From: Candidatus Saccharimonadota bacterium
Lineage (GTDB): Bacteria > Patescibacteriota > Saccharimonadia > Saccharimonadales > Saccharimonadaceae
DNA length: 37,568 bases
Direction: 5' to 3'
NCBI GenBank assembly: GCA_028289185.1
Contig: JAQGGV010000003.1
Coordinates: 1 to 37,568, forward strand
In this document: piece after piece, positions 6,856 to 14,637 of the stretch
Layout: every line of letters begins with the position of its first letter
Numbering within the stretch: position 1 is the first letter of the stretch
Program-made: the position numbers and the translations under genes
Notes under the pieces: model-generated
Databases searched by the model: none
Seen by the model: the letters and a program-made list of their open reading frames with translations, nothing else
What the model was told of the DNA's origin: nothing

Positions 6856-8810
6856 AGATCTTAACCCCTATCAAACAACTAATTCATAGTCCCAGCCTGC
6901 AGATGCGTTTTTTGCTGCGCGTGTTATTGCCACCGTTCCTGCTCCTCCTCGTTCTTTGTGTTGCCGCTTACGTCTTCATTAGTAGCACGGTACGCAAGTC
7001 TGAGCTCGACAGCCTGGGGCGGGCGGCTGTGACCACTAGCGCCAAGCTGGATCGTGAATTCGCAATACGCCAAACGATACTACGCAGTACCGGTGCCGAA
7101 TTATTCGCGACAAAAAGCGAATATGGTGATAAACGCACAGAACTAGACCACGATTATGCTGCCTGCCGGGCGTTCATTGGGTCGAATGCGAAATATACCG
7201 CTGCACCCGACGCTGTATGTAGTCCGTTTTACGCTCAAATCGCCGTTGCCAAGGCCAACGGAACAGGCGTCCCTCAGGCGGTTGATAGCGGCTATGCAGT
7301 CGAGGTACAGGACCAGTCCACGCTTGAGCAGAAAGCGATCAACGACAGGCTCTCGGCTGTCACCGAGTATTTCCCCGAAACGTCGAAGCTACTTGTCGTC
7401 GACAAAATTGGCGCCACTGTGAGCAGGGCAGATAGTGGTAAGGCCCTATCGGAAGCGGCGGCCAAGCGCATTGACGAATTAACGAAGGAGGCCTTGAAAG
7501 AGCCAGTCGAGGCTCAGCTCGTCCAGGATGGTGACCTGAGGAAAATCGTGTTCGCATATCCAATTGACCAAGGTGCGGTCATTGCCGTATACGATCTCGA
7601 TAATGCGAAATTTCTCTATCCATCATGGAAATCTGCACCGATCGACAACGCCAAGGCATATGTCGTGGTTGCAGATGAAGAAAGCGGAGCGGGCTACCCG
7701 CAATTAAATGGGTCGGCATTGTACCTACCAGTGCTACGCGGGAGCAAGGCTGGCGAACAGACGAGTTTTACGAGTTCCGGCATTGAATACCTAGCAACGT
7801 CTGAAAGGATCGGCCAATCTGCTTGGCGTGTTATCGTTGCCTCGCCATCTGCTATTGCTCTTGGCGCTCTCGCCTCTGGGCAGATCATAGCGGTTGGCAT
7901 CATCGGGCTGTTGCTCGTCAGCTTTCTGCTGGTTGGCTCACTGTTCGTGCGTCGGACGGTTGATAGTATCCTTGGGCTTGTTGGAGGCGCGGTGTTATTT
8001 TCGACCGGCGAACTGGACCACCAGATTGACACGGTGACTATGAGCGACAAAGAGTTCTCTCAATTGGCTGAGATTATGAATAACATGGCAAAGAAAATCC
8101 AAGAGGCTGAAGCTGAAATCGACCAAAAAAATAAAGAATTCATCAGTGTTGCTACACATGAAATTCGGGCACCACTAACGGCTATTATTGGCAATCTGTC
8201 GATGATGGTTGATGACGGCATGGGCACGCTCGATGACACTGCAAAGGGGCTGACCACCACCGCGTATACATCAACAGTTCGACTTCGTGATTTGGTGAAC
8301 GAGCTTCTGGATATCGCGAGGCTGGAGTCCGGACGAGCAACATTTACTATCGAGCAGATTGATATCGGCAAGGCAATCTCCAGTATGGTAGAACTACAGC
8401 GAACAACGGCGATAGAAAAGGGTATTACTGTCGAGTATGTGCCCCCAGCGCAGCCCGTTATGGCCATGGCGGATAAGACCAAGCTCGAGATTGTGCTGAC
8501 GAATTTTATCAGTAACGGTATCAAATACAATCGGCCGAACGGCTCGGTGACAATCTCGCATGAAATCAAGGGTCAAACGATAGAAATTACCATACGTGAT
8601 ACGGGTCTTGGCATACCGCAGGACCAGCAGGCAAAAATGTTCCAGAAGTTCTTCCGTGTTGAACACGAGGATCGCGCGAAAGTTCAAGGTACGGGCCTTG
8701 GCATGTATGTCACCAAGCAGTTCATCGAGGGTATGGGTGGTCGGCTATGGTTTGAATCAGTGCATGGCGAGGGAACGGCGTTTCACTTTACTCTGCCTAC
8801 TAAGCCGTAG
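6849..8810 (+). CDS. Transmembrane sensor histidine kinase (orphan)
   Basis: A 653-residue kinase. Membrane helices at about 21-45 and 343-367 enclose an extracellular sensor of about 295 residues with a Cys pair (about 106 and 124), probably Cache-like. A HAMP-like segment follows, then HisKA with FISVATHEIRAPLTAI (phospho-acceptor His437), and the HATPase domain with N box TNFISNGIKYN (about 551-561), G1 DTGLGIP (about 584-590) and G2 GTGLGMY (about 614-620). The E-I-R after the His is the usual DHELRTPL variant. No response regulator gene is adjacent, so the partner must be elsewhere. It is coupled by a 7-nt overlap to the upstream anchored protein. Hairpins at 8821-8901 likely end the transcript. 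Confidence 0.9.
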   Translation: MLKILTPIKQLIHSPSLQMRFLLRVLLPPFLLLLVLCVAAYVFISSTVRKSELDSLGRAAVTTSAKLDREFAIRQTILRSTGAELFATKSEYGDKRTELDHDYAACRAFIGSNAKYTAAPDAVCSPFYAQIAVAKANGTGVPQAVDSGYAVEVQDQSTLEQKAINDRLSAVTEYFPETSKLLVVDKIGATVSRADSGKALSEAAAKRIDELTKEALKEPVEAQLVQDGDLRKIVFAYPIDQGAVIAVYDLDNAKFLYPSWKSAPIDNAKAYVVVADEESGAGYPQLNGSALYLPVLRGSKAGEQTSFTSSGIEYLATSERIGQSAWRVIVASPSAIALGALASGQIIAVGIIGLLLVSFLLVGSLFVRRTVDSILGLVGGAVLFSTGELDHQIDTVTMSDKEFSQLAEIMNNMAKKIQEAEAEIDQKNKEFISVATHEIRAPLTAIIGNLSMMVDDGMGTLDDTAKGLTTTAYTSTVRLRDLVNELLDIARLESGRATFTIEQIDIGKAISSMVELQRTTAIEKGITVEYVPPAQPVMAMADKTKLEIVLTNFISNGIKYNRPNGSVTISHEIKGQTIEITIRDTGLGIPQDQQAKMFQKFFRVEHEDRAKVQGTGLGMYVTKQFIEGMGGRLWFESVHGEGTAFHFTLPTKP

Positions 8811-8820
8811 AGGTGTTTAA

Positions 8821-8881
8821 GCCGGATTTATACGGCCTTTAGGGGATGGAGGCCGATAAACGGATTTACTCCGGTTATCGG
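8821..8881 (+). terminator. Tandem hairpins after the histidine kinase
   Basis: GCCG/CGGC (8821-8836) is followed by a two-part stem CCGATAA...CGG/CCG...TTATCGG (8853-8881). Together with the GGAAGGG hairpin directly after, which is followed by CTTTATTT, this is a convergent 3'-end region for the kinase and femAB-2. Confidence 0.55.
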
Positions 8882-8883
8882 TT

Positions 8884-8901
8884 GGAAGGGTTTACCCTTC
8901 C
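8884..8901. terminator. GGAAGGG-TTTA-CCCTTCC hairpin, copy 2
   Basis: Perfect 7-bp stem, then TTTATTT on the plus strand and AACC on the minus. Same stem as 1422-1439 and 18101-18118. Sits 5 nt from the femAB-2 stop codon. Confidence 0.6.
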
Positions 8902-8906
8902 TTTAT

Positions 8907-9947
8907 TTAATACCAGGATTCGTGACGTGACCGCCACCACAAACTCTTGGCGGCTCGCTCGCCAAATTTGATCCACAGCGCGTACTGCCGTGGCCTGACG
9001 ACCAGATCGAATGCACCGACGTAATCGGTCACATGCTTGTTGAAACTGGTTTTGAATCGGCCAACGCCGTAATAGGGGTGTTGCTCGTCATTTATTTGGT
9101 CACTGGATGGGGATCCGTAGAGGTTGTGTTGCTTTGCACCGCGCTCCTTTGCCCAGGCAATGATATGCCATTGCAGCAGGTGGCTGGCGCCATAGGCGGT
9201 TCGTTCGCGCACGCTGGCACCATCTTTGTAGGTGCTTTTTTCGCCAAATACCATGGCGAACGCCGCCGCGACCAACTTGCCGTCGTAATTGGCAAAAAAC
9301 AGCTGACCCATCTCGGCACTAGCGAATGATTGCCATAGTTTTTTGAAATAGTCGTAGGGCCGGATGATAAAGGAACCGCTGGCAGTTTGCTGAAGCAGTT
9401 CATAGAACGCTTCGCAGTTTTTATCGGTTGCTTTCACTCGTTCAACTGTTACACCGTCACGTTCTGCTCTTTTGATAGCATGGCGACCCTTTTGGTTCAG
9501 CCCAGCCATAATTTCGTCGAGTTTTGGCCCTAGATCAATCAGCACGGTGGATGCGTTGGGTTGGATAGCTGCAACGTGTTTTAGCCCCAATTCGTGCAGG
9601 GCTTTCATGGCATCATCGGTCTTTTCCAGTTCGGGCTCAACTTTCACTGCAAAGACGCCGTGCTTGTCCGCAAACGACCGTAAATCAGGCAGTAAATCAC
9701 CAAGCTGGGGCACGGTTGATATGCCCGGTCCCTTGGGGATGTACCAAAAATTACCGAGTCCAGCAACGGGTTTTTCGAGGATTGTCAGTGCAACGCTACC
9801 AGCCAGTACATAGCGTGGTTTCCAATTCCCCATCTCTCGCATATGGGCGAACTGCACGCTCTGTAAAACGTCGCCACCATCGGGATTACCGAGGATTTTG
9901 GTGTTCCAATTATCTATTTCTGAACTGTCTGCGAGTCGCATCGTCAT
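8907..9947 (-). CDS. FemAB/MurM-type peptidyltransferase (copy 2)
   Basis: A 346-residue FemAB-family protein, expected to add an amino acid from aminoacyl-tRNA to a peptidoglycan precursor. Marks: DVLQSVQFAHMRE near 25 (family: FLQS..W...K), WYIPKGPGI near 68, LNQKGRHAIKRAERDGV near 150, the FYELLQQTA..SFIIRPYDYFKKLW segment, AYGASHLLQWHIIAWAKERGAKQHNLYG and the C-terminal FKTSF. It is a distant paralogue of the protein at 1454-2440. The start is ATG at 9947, not an upstream ATG, because TACAAT (9954-9959, minus) is 6 nt before it; leaderless. Its promoter is back to back with that of the gene at 9983. Confidence 0.87.
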   Translation of the reverse strand: MTMRLADSSEIDNWNTKILGNPDGGDVLQSVQFAHMREMGNWKPRYVLAGSVALTILEKPVAGLGNFWYIPKGPGISTVPQLGDLLPDLRSFADKHGVFAVKVEPELEKTDDAMKALHELGLKHVAAIQPNASTVLIDLGPKLDEIMAGLNQKGRHAIKRAERDGVTVERVKATDKNCEAFYELLQQTASGSFIIRPYDYFKKLWQSFASAEMGQLFFANYDGKLVAAAFAMVFGEKSTYKDGASVRERTAYGASHLLQWHIIAWAKERGAKQHNLYGSPSSDQINDEQHPYYGVGRFKTSFNKHVTDYVGAFDLVVRPRQYALWIKFGERAAKSLWWRSRHESWY

Positions 9948-9982
9948 AGAACCATTGTACCGGACCTGATATAGTCTAAGGA

Positions 9983-10417
9983 ATGGGAAATATCTTTTCG
10001 TCGACTGATATCCGCGGATACGTCGGCCAATCACTCACTACAGAATACGTTTGGAACGTCGGTAAGGCGTTCGCTGAATGGTTACCCGAAAAGGGTGCCA
10101 TTGTTGTTGTCCAGGCAGAACTTGCCGATGAGGGTACGGCGCATGCACTTACAGAGGGTATTTTGCTACAGGGTAGAAATGTCATAACGCAAAGCCATGG
10201 CGATCAACCAAAAGTCATTGCTGCAATTATGGAGAACAAGGCTGCTGGCGGTGCACTTATTGAGTACGAAAAAGTTCAAAATCTAGCCGTTATTACATTG
10301 TTTGATGAGCGCGGTGTCGCAATTATGGATAGTACTGGTCTGAGCAACATTAGTGAATTGGTTGATGCAGGGAACTTTCTACCCGCACCTGCTAAGGGTG
10401 AACTTCACGCGGCCTAA
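9983..10417 (+). CDS. Stand-alone domain resembling phosphomannomutase/phosphoglucomutase domain I
   Basis: 144 residues. The N-terminus (FSSTDIRGYVGQSLT..YVWNVGKAFAEWLP, about 5-36) closely follows domain I of alpha-D-phosphohexomutases, including the DIRG motif and the IGKAF helix, followed by GAIVVVQAELADEGTAHALTEGILLQG, which matches the second strand-helix unit but lacks the GRDTR arginines. The catalytic serine loop (TASHNP) is absent and domains II-IV are missing, so mutase activity is unlikely. It probably acts as a binding or regulatory protein, or is a remodelled remnant. Leaderless: TATAGT (9970-9975) lies 7 nt before the ATG. The 3' end overlaps the convergent gene by 26 bp. Confidence 0.7.
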   Translation: MGNIFSSTDIRGYVGQSLTTEYVWNVGKAFAEWLPEKGAIVVVQAELADEGTAHALTEGILLQGRNVITQSHGDQPKVIAAIMENKAAGGALIEYEKVQNLAVITLFDERGVAIMDSTGLSNISELVDAGNFLPAPAKGELHAA

Positions 10418-10778
10418 CTGGTCGCACACTTCGGTACGACCCTACAATCCGTTTGATTTCTTGGCGAGTTAGCTGCTTGTTTTCGGTTGTCTCTAGCACT
10501 TCGGGAACGTTTGAATTTACCGCTTGAGCCTTAGCGGCGAGAGCCTCAATGTTTTGGTTCGCTCGATTAATCAGATCAAACTTGGCTTTTTCCTTGGCTG
10601 ATGTCGCCGTGAAGGAGGGGATGTGACTGTAATATTCGGCCATGACAGTATCATACAATTCGCGTGGTTCGCCCTCGGGGAGCTCGTCAGGGTCAAATTG
10701 CTCCCCGGGAGAATCAGACGGTCGATTGAAGTGATCGACAAGTTGCTGGTAGGGAACTGTATCATCGTCCTGGGTCAT
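10392..10778 (-). CDS. Small acidic protein, unknown function
   Basis: A 128-residue soluble protein, acidic in the first half (DPDELPEGEPRELYD) and helical with charged residues in the second (KEKAKFDLINRANQNIEALAAKAQAV), ending in a basic RSVRPVRPREVHP tail. No family recognised. It overlaps the 3' end of the gene at 9983 by 26 bp in convergent orientation, and is divergent from groES with about 110 bp between. No good Shine-Dalgarno is visible; TATGGT lies 11 nt before the ATG. Confidence 0.65.
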   Translation of the reverse strand: MTQDDDTVPYQQLVDHFNRPSDSPGEQFDPDELPEGEPRELYDTVMAEYYSHIPSFTATSAKEKAKFDLINRANQNIEALAAKAQAVNSNVPEVLETTENKQLTRQEIKRIVGSYRSVRPVRPREVHP

Positions 10779-10814
10779 GCAACTAACTTACCATAAGTGT
10801 TGTAAAGAGGAAAA

Positions 10815-10841
10815 CTAGCACTCTGGTGTTGCAAGTGCCAA
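10815..10841. promoter_or_regulatory. CIRCE operator (HrcA binding site) for groES-groEL
   Basis: CTAGCACTC - 9 nt - AAGTGCCAA matches the CIRCE consensus TTAGCACTC-N9-GAGTGCTAA at 15 of 18 positions with exactly the right spacer. It overlaps the -35 box of the groES promoter, so HrcA binding would block transcription until heat or unfolded protein releases it. hrcA is not in this window. Confidence 0.85.
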
Positions 10842-10857
10842 TTATTTTGTCTAGAAT
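10829..10857 (+). promoter_or_regulatory. groES promoter
   Basis: TTGCAA (10829-10834), 17-nt spacer, TAGAAT (10852-10857). Transcription would start near 10864, leaving a short leader with a strong GGAGGAG (10878-10884) before the ATG at 10890. Confidence 0.75.
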
Positions 10858-10889
10858 AGAAATAGATTAAAGTTCACGGAGGAGCACAA

Positions 10890-11153
10890 ATGAGTACCCC
10901 AATCAAACCGCTTGCTGACCGTGTGGTCGCTGTTGTTGAGGAAGCAAAGACCAAGACTGCAAGTGGTATCTATCTGCCAGACACGGCCAAGGAACAGCCA
11001 GCGTATGCGGTCGTTGAAGCAGTTGGCCCAGATGTCAAAAGCATCAAAAAAGGCGATAAAATTATTTATAAGCAATACTCGTCAACAGATCTCAAAATCG
11101 ATGGCAAAGAGTACTTAATCGTAAAAGAAGAAGACGTACTGGCGACAGTTTAA
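10890..11153 (+). CDS. groES: Co-chaperonin GroES (Cpn10)
   Basis: An 87-residue lid protein that caps the GroEL ring. Start MSTPIKPLADRVVAVVEEA, the mobile-loop region KTKTASGIYLPDTAKEQPA (about 22-40), then AVVEAVGP and GDKIIYKQYSSTDLKIDGKEYLIVKEEDVLATV are all standard. Strong Shine-Dalgarno GGAGGAG with 5-nt spacing. groEL follows by 11 nt with its own TAAGGAG, so the two form an operon controlled by the CIRCE element upstream. Confidence 0.97.
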   Translation: MSTPIKPLADRVVAVVEEAKTKTASGIYLPDTAKEQPAYAVVEAVGPDVKSIKKGDKIIYKQYSSTDLKIDGKEYLIVKEEDVLATV

Positions 11154-11164
11154 GGAGTTAATTG

Positions 11165-12811
11165 ATGGCAAAAAAAGTATTTTATGATGATGATGCTAGG
11201 GCGCGTGTTCTCGGTGGCGCAAAGGCACTCTATGATGCAGTAAAGGTGACGTACGGACCAAAGGGGCGAAATGTGGTCATTGCCAAGGGCTATGGCGGAC
11301 CGACTGTGACCCATGATGGTGTAACGGTTGCAGAAGCGCTCGACCTCCCAGAACTCGACGACGAAACGCTCGGCTATAAAGTCGGTGCTGAACTTATTAA
11401 ACAAGCCGCCAGCAAACTGAATAAAGTTGCTGGTGACGGTACGACAACCGTCACGGTGTTGACATACAACATCCTCAAGGAAGCCAACCGCCTGATTGCA
11501 GCTGGCCACAACCCGATTGAACTCCGAAAGGGCATCGAGCTGGCTGCCGGTGACATCATCAAACAACTCGACAAGCTAGCCGAAAGTATCGAGGGCAAAT
11601 CGGACCGAGTCGCCGAGGTTGCGACTATCAGCGCCGGTGATGAACAGATTGGCAAGCTCATCGCCAGTGTCATCGAAAAGATTGGCAAGGACGGCATTGT
11701 GACTGTTGAGGCTGGGCAGGGGCTTGAGGTTGAGGCTGAGGTCGTCGAGGGCTTTAGTCTGGACAAAGGTTGGTCATCACCGTTCTTCGTCACAGATGCG
11801 GCTCGCCAGGAAGCAATCTACGAAAAGCCATCAATCATCATTACCGACAAAAAAATCGGTAGCGTTCAGGAATTCCTACCACTTATCGAAAAGCTCGCTG
11901 AAGCCGGCAAAAAGGACGTTGTCCTGATTGCTGACGAAGTCGAAGGCGATGCACTGAGCGTCTTGATCCTGAACAAATTAAAGGGTGTTCTGAATAGCGT
12001 TGCCGTCAAAGCACCGTCATTTGGCGACCGTCGCAAGGACATCCTGCAAGACATCGCAACGCTGACCGGTGGCGTTGTCATCAGTGACGACCAAGGTCTA
12101 ACATTTGAAAATGTCGGCCTCGATGTTATCGGTACGGCTCGTAAAATCATCGTTGGTAAGGATGTAACGACTATTATCGAGGGTGCAGGCAAGCCAAAGA
12201 CAATCACTGATCGCATTAAACAGATTACAGGCCAAGCCCAAAATGCCTCGAGTGAATACGACAAAGAACAGCTAGAGAAACGCGCCGCAGCCCTCAGTGG
12301 CAAAGTTGCCGTCATCAAAGTCGGTGGCGCCACAGAAACCGAAATCGACGAAAAGAAATACCGTGTCGACGACGCAGTGGCTGCAACCAAGGCAGCCTTA
12401 GCCGAGGGCATTGTTGCTGGTGGTGGTGTGACACTGGTCAATCTGGCAGCAACCATCAAGCCGGGCGGAGCCGACAGTATCAGTGCTGGCAAACAAATCC
12501 TCAAGCAGGCACTCCGTGTGCCATTTACTCTGATTACAGCCAATGCCGGTCTTAATAGCGAAGCACTCCTTGCGCAAGTCGAAGCAGCCAAGCCGGGGCA
12601 GGGAATTGATGTGAACAACCCCGAAGCTGGTCTGATTGATGTCAAAAAGGCCGGTGTTATTGATCCTGTGAAGGTCACAAAGGAAGCGGTGCTAAACGCT
12701 GTTTCTATTGCCTCGACTGCGGCTACCATGGGCGCGCTCATCGTCGACATCCCAGAGAAAGAAGACTCATCCGCAGGCGGTGGAATGCCTGGCGGCATGA
12801 GCATGATGTAA
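11165..12811 (+). CDS. groEL: Chaperonin GroEL (Cpn60)
   Basis: The 548-residue ATP-dependent folding chamber subunit. Marks: TYGPKGRNVVI (about 29-39), the nucleotide-binding GDGTTTVTVL (about 83-92), TISAGDEQIG, VVEGFSLDKGWSSPFFVT, LEKRAAALSGKVAVIKVGGATETEIDEKK, EGIVAGGGVTLV and the C-terminal Gly-Met tail GGGMPGGMSMM. Start at ATG 11165, preceded by TTG that is not needed; AAGGAG lies 8 nt upstream. CPR members sometimes carry unusual chaperonins but this one looks conventional in length and motifs. Confidence 0.98.
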   Translation: MAKKVFYDDDARARVLGGAKALYDAVKVTYGPKGRNVVIAKGYGGPTVTHDGVTVAEALDLPELDDETLGYKVGAELIKQAASKLNKVAGDGTTTVTVLTYNILKEANRLIAAGHNPIELRKGIELAAGDIIKQLDKLAESIEGKSDRVAEVATISAGDEQIGKLIASVIEKIGKDGIVTVEAGQGLEVEAEVVEGFSLDKGWSSPFFVTDAARQEAIYEKPSIIITDKKIGSVQEFLPLIEKLAEAGKKDVVLIADEVEGDALSVLILNKLKGVLNSVAVKAPSFGDRRKDILQDIATLTGGVVISDDQGLTFENVGLDVIGTARKIIVGKDVTTIIEGAGKPKTITDRIKQITGQAQNASSEYDKEQLEKRAAALSGKVAVIKVGGATETEIDEKKYRVDDAVAATKAALAEGIVAGGGVTLVNLAATIKPGGADSISAGKQILKQALRVPFTLITANAGLNSEALLAQVEAAKPGQGIDVNNPEAGLIDVKKAGVIDPVKVTKEAVLNAVSIASTAATMGALIVDIPEKEDSSAGGGMPGGMSMM

Positions 12812-12821
12812 CACTTTTCTC

Positions 12822-12858
12822 TTACATACTGGAAATAACTTATGTTATTATCTCCAGT
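12822..12858 (+). promoter_or_regulatory. Promoter with overlapping palindrome before the DUF4143 ATPase
   Basis: TTACAT (12822-12827), 18 nt, TATTAT (12846-12851), then 7 nt to the ATG. The outer arms ACTGGA (12828-12833) and TCCAGT (12853-12858) are a perfect inverted repeat with an inner ATAAC/GTTAT pair, so an operator seems to sit between the -35 box and the start codon. Confidence 0.6.
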
Positions 12859-13992
12859 ATGATAGAAAGAACCCTGACCCCTCTTATTCGTTCCCATCTG
12901 GGACGCGGGCGGGTGATTGTCCTCTATGGCCCCCGCCGAGTTGGTAAAACCACGGTTGCACGACAAATACTGGCCGAAGCCCCGACAGAGGATCAGCTAT
13001 ATCTGAACTGCGACGAGATGGTAACGGCCGAGGCCCTGAAGCCGACCAGCCTGGCGGCACTCGAGCGAGTAATAGGTCAGGCGAAACGCATCGTTATCGA
13101 TGAAGCCCAACGAGTGCAGAATATCGGTCTCACGCTCAAATTACTGATTGACACGCATCCCGAACTCGATATTATTGCGACTGGCAGTTCATCGTTTGAT
13201 TTGGCGGGCAAGGTCAAGGAGCCGCTCACAGGCCGTGCTTATGAATTCTTTCTGACGCCACTGTCGGTCGCAGAAATCAAAAGTCATTTTGGCTATAGCA
13301 ACCTCCAGATGGAGACACTGTTTGATCGATTGCTACGTCTTGGCAGCTATCCGGGCATTGTCCTGACAGATGATAACCGTGCCGACGAGGAAATTATTGC
13401 CCTTGCCAATAACTATGTCTACAAGGACAGTCTAGAGCTAGTCGAGTTACGTCAGCGTCAACTTTTGCCGCGTCTCTTGCAGGCCCTCGCGCTCAAGATA
13501 GGCGAGGAGGTGTCCTACAACGAACTAGGGTTGATGTTCGGGGTAAAAGTCGAAACTATCGAGCGCTACATCACGCTACTGGAAATGGCCTTCGTCGTCT
13601 ATCGTTTGCCAGCACTGACGGGTACAGAAAAGGGAATGCTAAGTAATCGCAAGCGTAAAGTCTACTTCTATGACCTTGGTATTCGCAACGCACTCATACA
13701 GTCGCTTCAGCCGCTCGACCTGCGTGCTGACCGTGACGCTCTGTGGGAGAATTTCTGCATGAATGAACGCATGAAGCACTGGCAAGCAAACGATCAGCGT
13801 GTTCAACGTTACTACTGGCGTGCGCTGTCTCATGAGCTTGATTTGATTGAAGCCAAAGACGATATATATAATGCCTATGATTTTGCCTACACAGACAAAA
13901 AGCTCACAACACCGAAGTACTTTACCGATACGTATCCAGATGTGTCAGCTCAACTCATTCACACAGGCAATCTTTTAACGTGGCTTAGTTGA
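12859..13992 (+). CDS. AAA+ ATPase, AAA_14/DUF4143 family
   Basis: 377 residues. The N-terminal AAA_14 domain has Walker A GPRRVGKTT (about 25-33), Walker B IVIDEAQR (about 77-84) and the sensor TGSSSFDL (about 108-115); the C-terminal DUF4143 half contains NNYVYKDSLE, KIGEEVSYNELG (a winged helix) and FYDLGIRNALI. The family is common in Bacteria and Archaea and in CPR genomes, but its function is unclear; several members are grouped with toxin-antitoxin-like or mobile modules. It has its own leaderless promoter with a palindrome, suggesting autoregulation, and is not part of the groESL operon. Confidence 0.88.
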   Translation: MIERTLTPLIRSHLGRGRVIVLYGPRRVGKTTVARQILAEAPTEDQLYLNCDEMVTAEALKPTSLAALERVIGQAKRIVIDEAQRVQNIGLTLKLLIDTHPELDIIATGSSSFDLAGKVKEPLTGRAYEFFLTPLSVAEIKSHFGYSNLQMETLFDRLLRLGSYPGIVLTDDNRADEEIIALANNYVYKDSLELVELRQRQLLPRLLQALALKIGEEVSYNELGLMFGVKVETIERYITLLEMAFVVYRLPALTGTEKGMLSNRKRKVYFYDLGIRNALIQSLQPLDLRADRDALWENFCMNERMKHWQANDQRVQRYYWRALSHELDLIEAKDDIYNAYDFAYTDKKLTTPKYFTDTYPDVSAQLIHTGNLLTWLS

Positions 13993-14046
13993 CGCCACCG
14001 CCGTAATCCGGTAGTGTTTAGAGAGAAGTAAACGAGGGGAATTATA

Positions 14047-14451
14047 ATGCCGCCAGCAGATAGCAGCACGCCTGCACCGACACCAGCACCGGAAACGCCT
14101 AAAAAGGTAAGTTTTTGGTCAAAACTTTTTGGAGGCAAAAAGGCCGCCGCACCAGCCGTACCAGAAAATCATGAATCACAGACACCAGCACCGCAACTCG
14201 ATGATAATACTACCGCCGCACCCGCAACAACCGAGGAAACAGCTGCTCCAAGCAACGAAGGCGAACAACTTCCGCCTACAGTAGAGACTCCGCCCTCTGT
14301 CGAGGGGACTCCAGCACCCGAGAACAACGATACGCCTCCAACATTGGCATCTCCACCAGTTCCTGAAGAGACTAGCGAACCAGCGCCAACCGACGACGAA
14401 CAAACACCGCCGACTGTACCGCCTGCAGGTCCAACACAACCAATCGTCTAA
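14047..14451 (+). CDS. Pro/Ala/Thr-rich protein, unknown function
   Basis: 134 residues, almost all low complexity: Pro, Ala, Thr and Glu. A single ordered patch, KKVSFWSKLFGGKKAAA (about 19-35), is basic and amphipathic and could bind the inner membrane face or act as a weak targeting segment. No membrane-spanning helix. GAGGGG lies 7 nt before the ATG. A strong terminator follows (14471-14496). The Pro/Thr/Glu composition is similar to linkers in the neighbouring surface proteins. Confidence 0.65.
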   Translation: MPPADSSTPAPTPAPETPKKVSFWSKLFGGKKAAAPAVPENHESQTPAPQLDDNTTAAPATTEETAAPSNEGEQLPPTVETPPSVEGTPAPENNDTPPTLASPPVPEETSEPAPTDDEQTPPTVPPAGPTQPIV

Positions 14452-14470
14452 TTCATCCTCGATTATAATG

Positions 14471-14496
14471 AGACTCCACCCACAGAGGTGGAGTCT
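14471..14496 (+). terminator. Intrinsic terminator after the Pro-rich gene
   Basis: A 10-bp stem AGACTCCACC/GGTGGAGTCT with a 6-nt loop, then TTGTTG. It falls 19 nt after the stop codon. Confidence 0.8.
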
Positions 14497-14539
14497 TTGT
14501 TGACAAGTTGCATTTTCTGTGGAACTAAGCTCTAGGGTA

Positions 14540-14568
14540 TTGACAATTTATAGCGTTTATGCTAGTCT
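14540..14568 (+). promoter_or_regulatory. Sigma70-type promoter for the surface-protein gene
   Basis: TTGACA (14540-14545), 17 nt, TAGTCT (14563-14568). The leader of about 60 nt is A-rich and ends in AGGACCACCATC before the ATG at 14638, with only a weak AGGA as ribosome site. Confidence 0.65.
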
Positions 14569-14637
14569 TCAGATAGAAGTTTTTCAAAACAAAAAACAAA
14601 ACAATAAAAAAAGTTAGCACCTTATAGGACCACCATC

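Noticed and set aside
11866..12966. 366-aa minus-strand ORF opposite groEL
   Set aside because: Antisense shadow; Ser/Pro/Ala-rich composition typical of reversed groEL codons.
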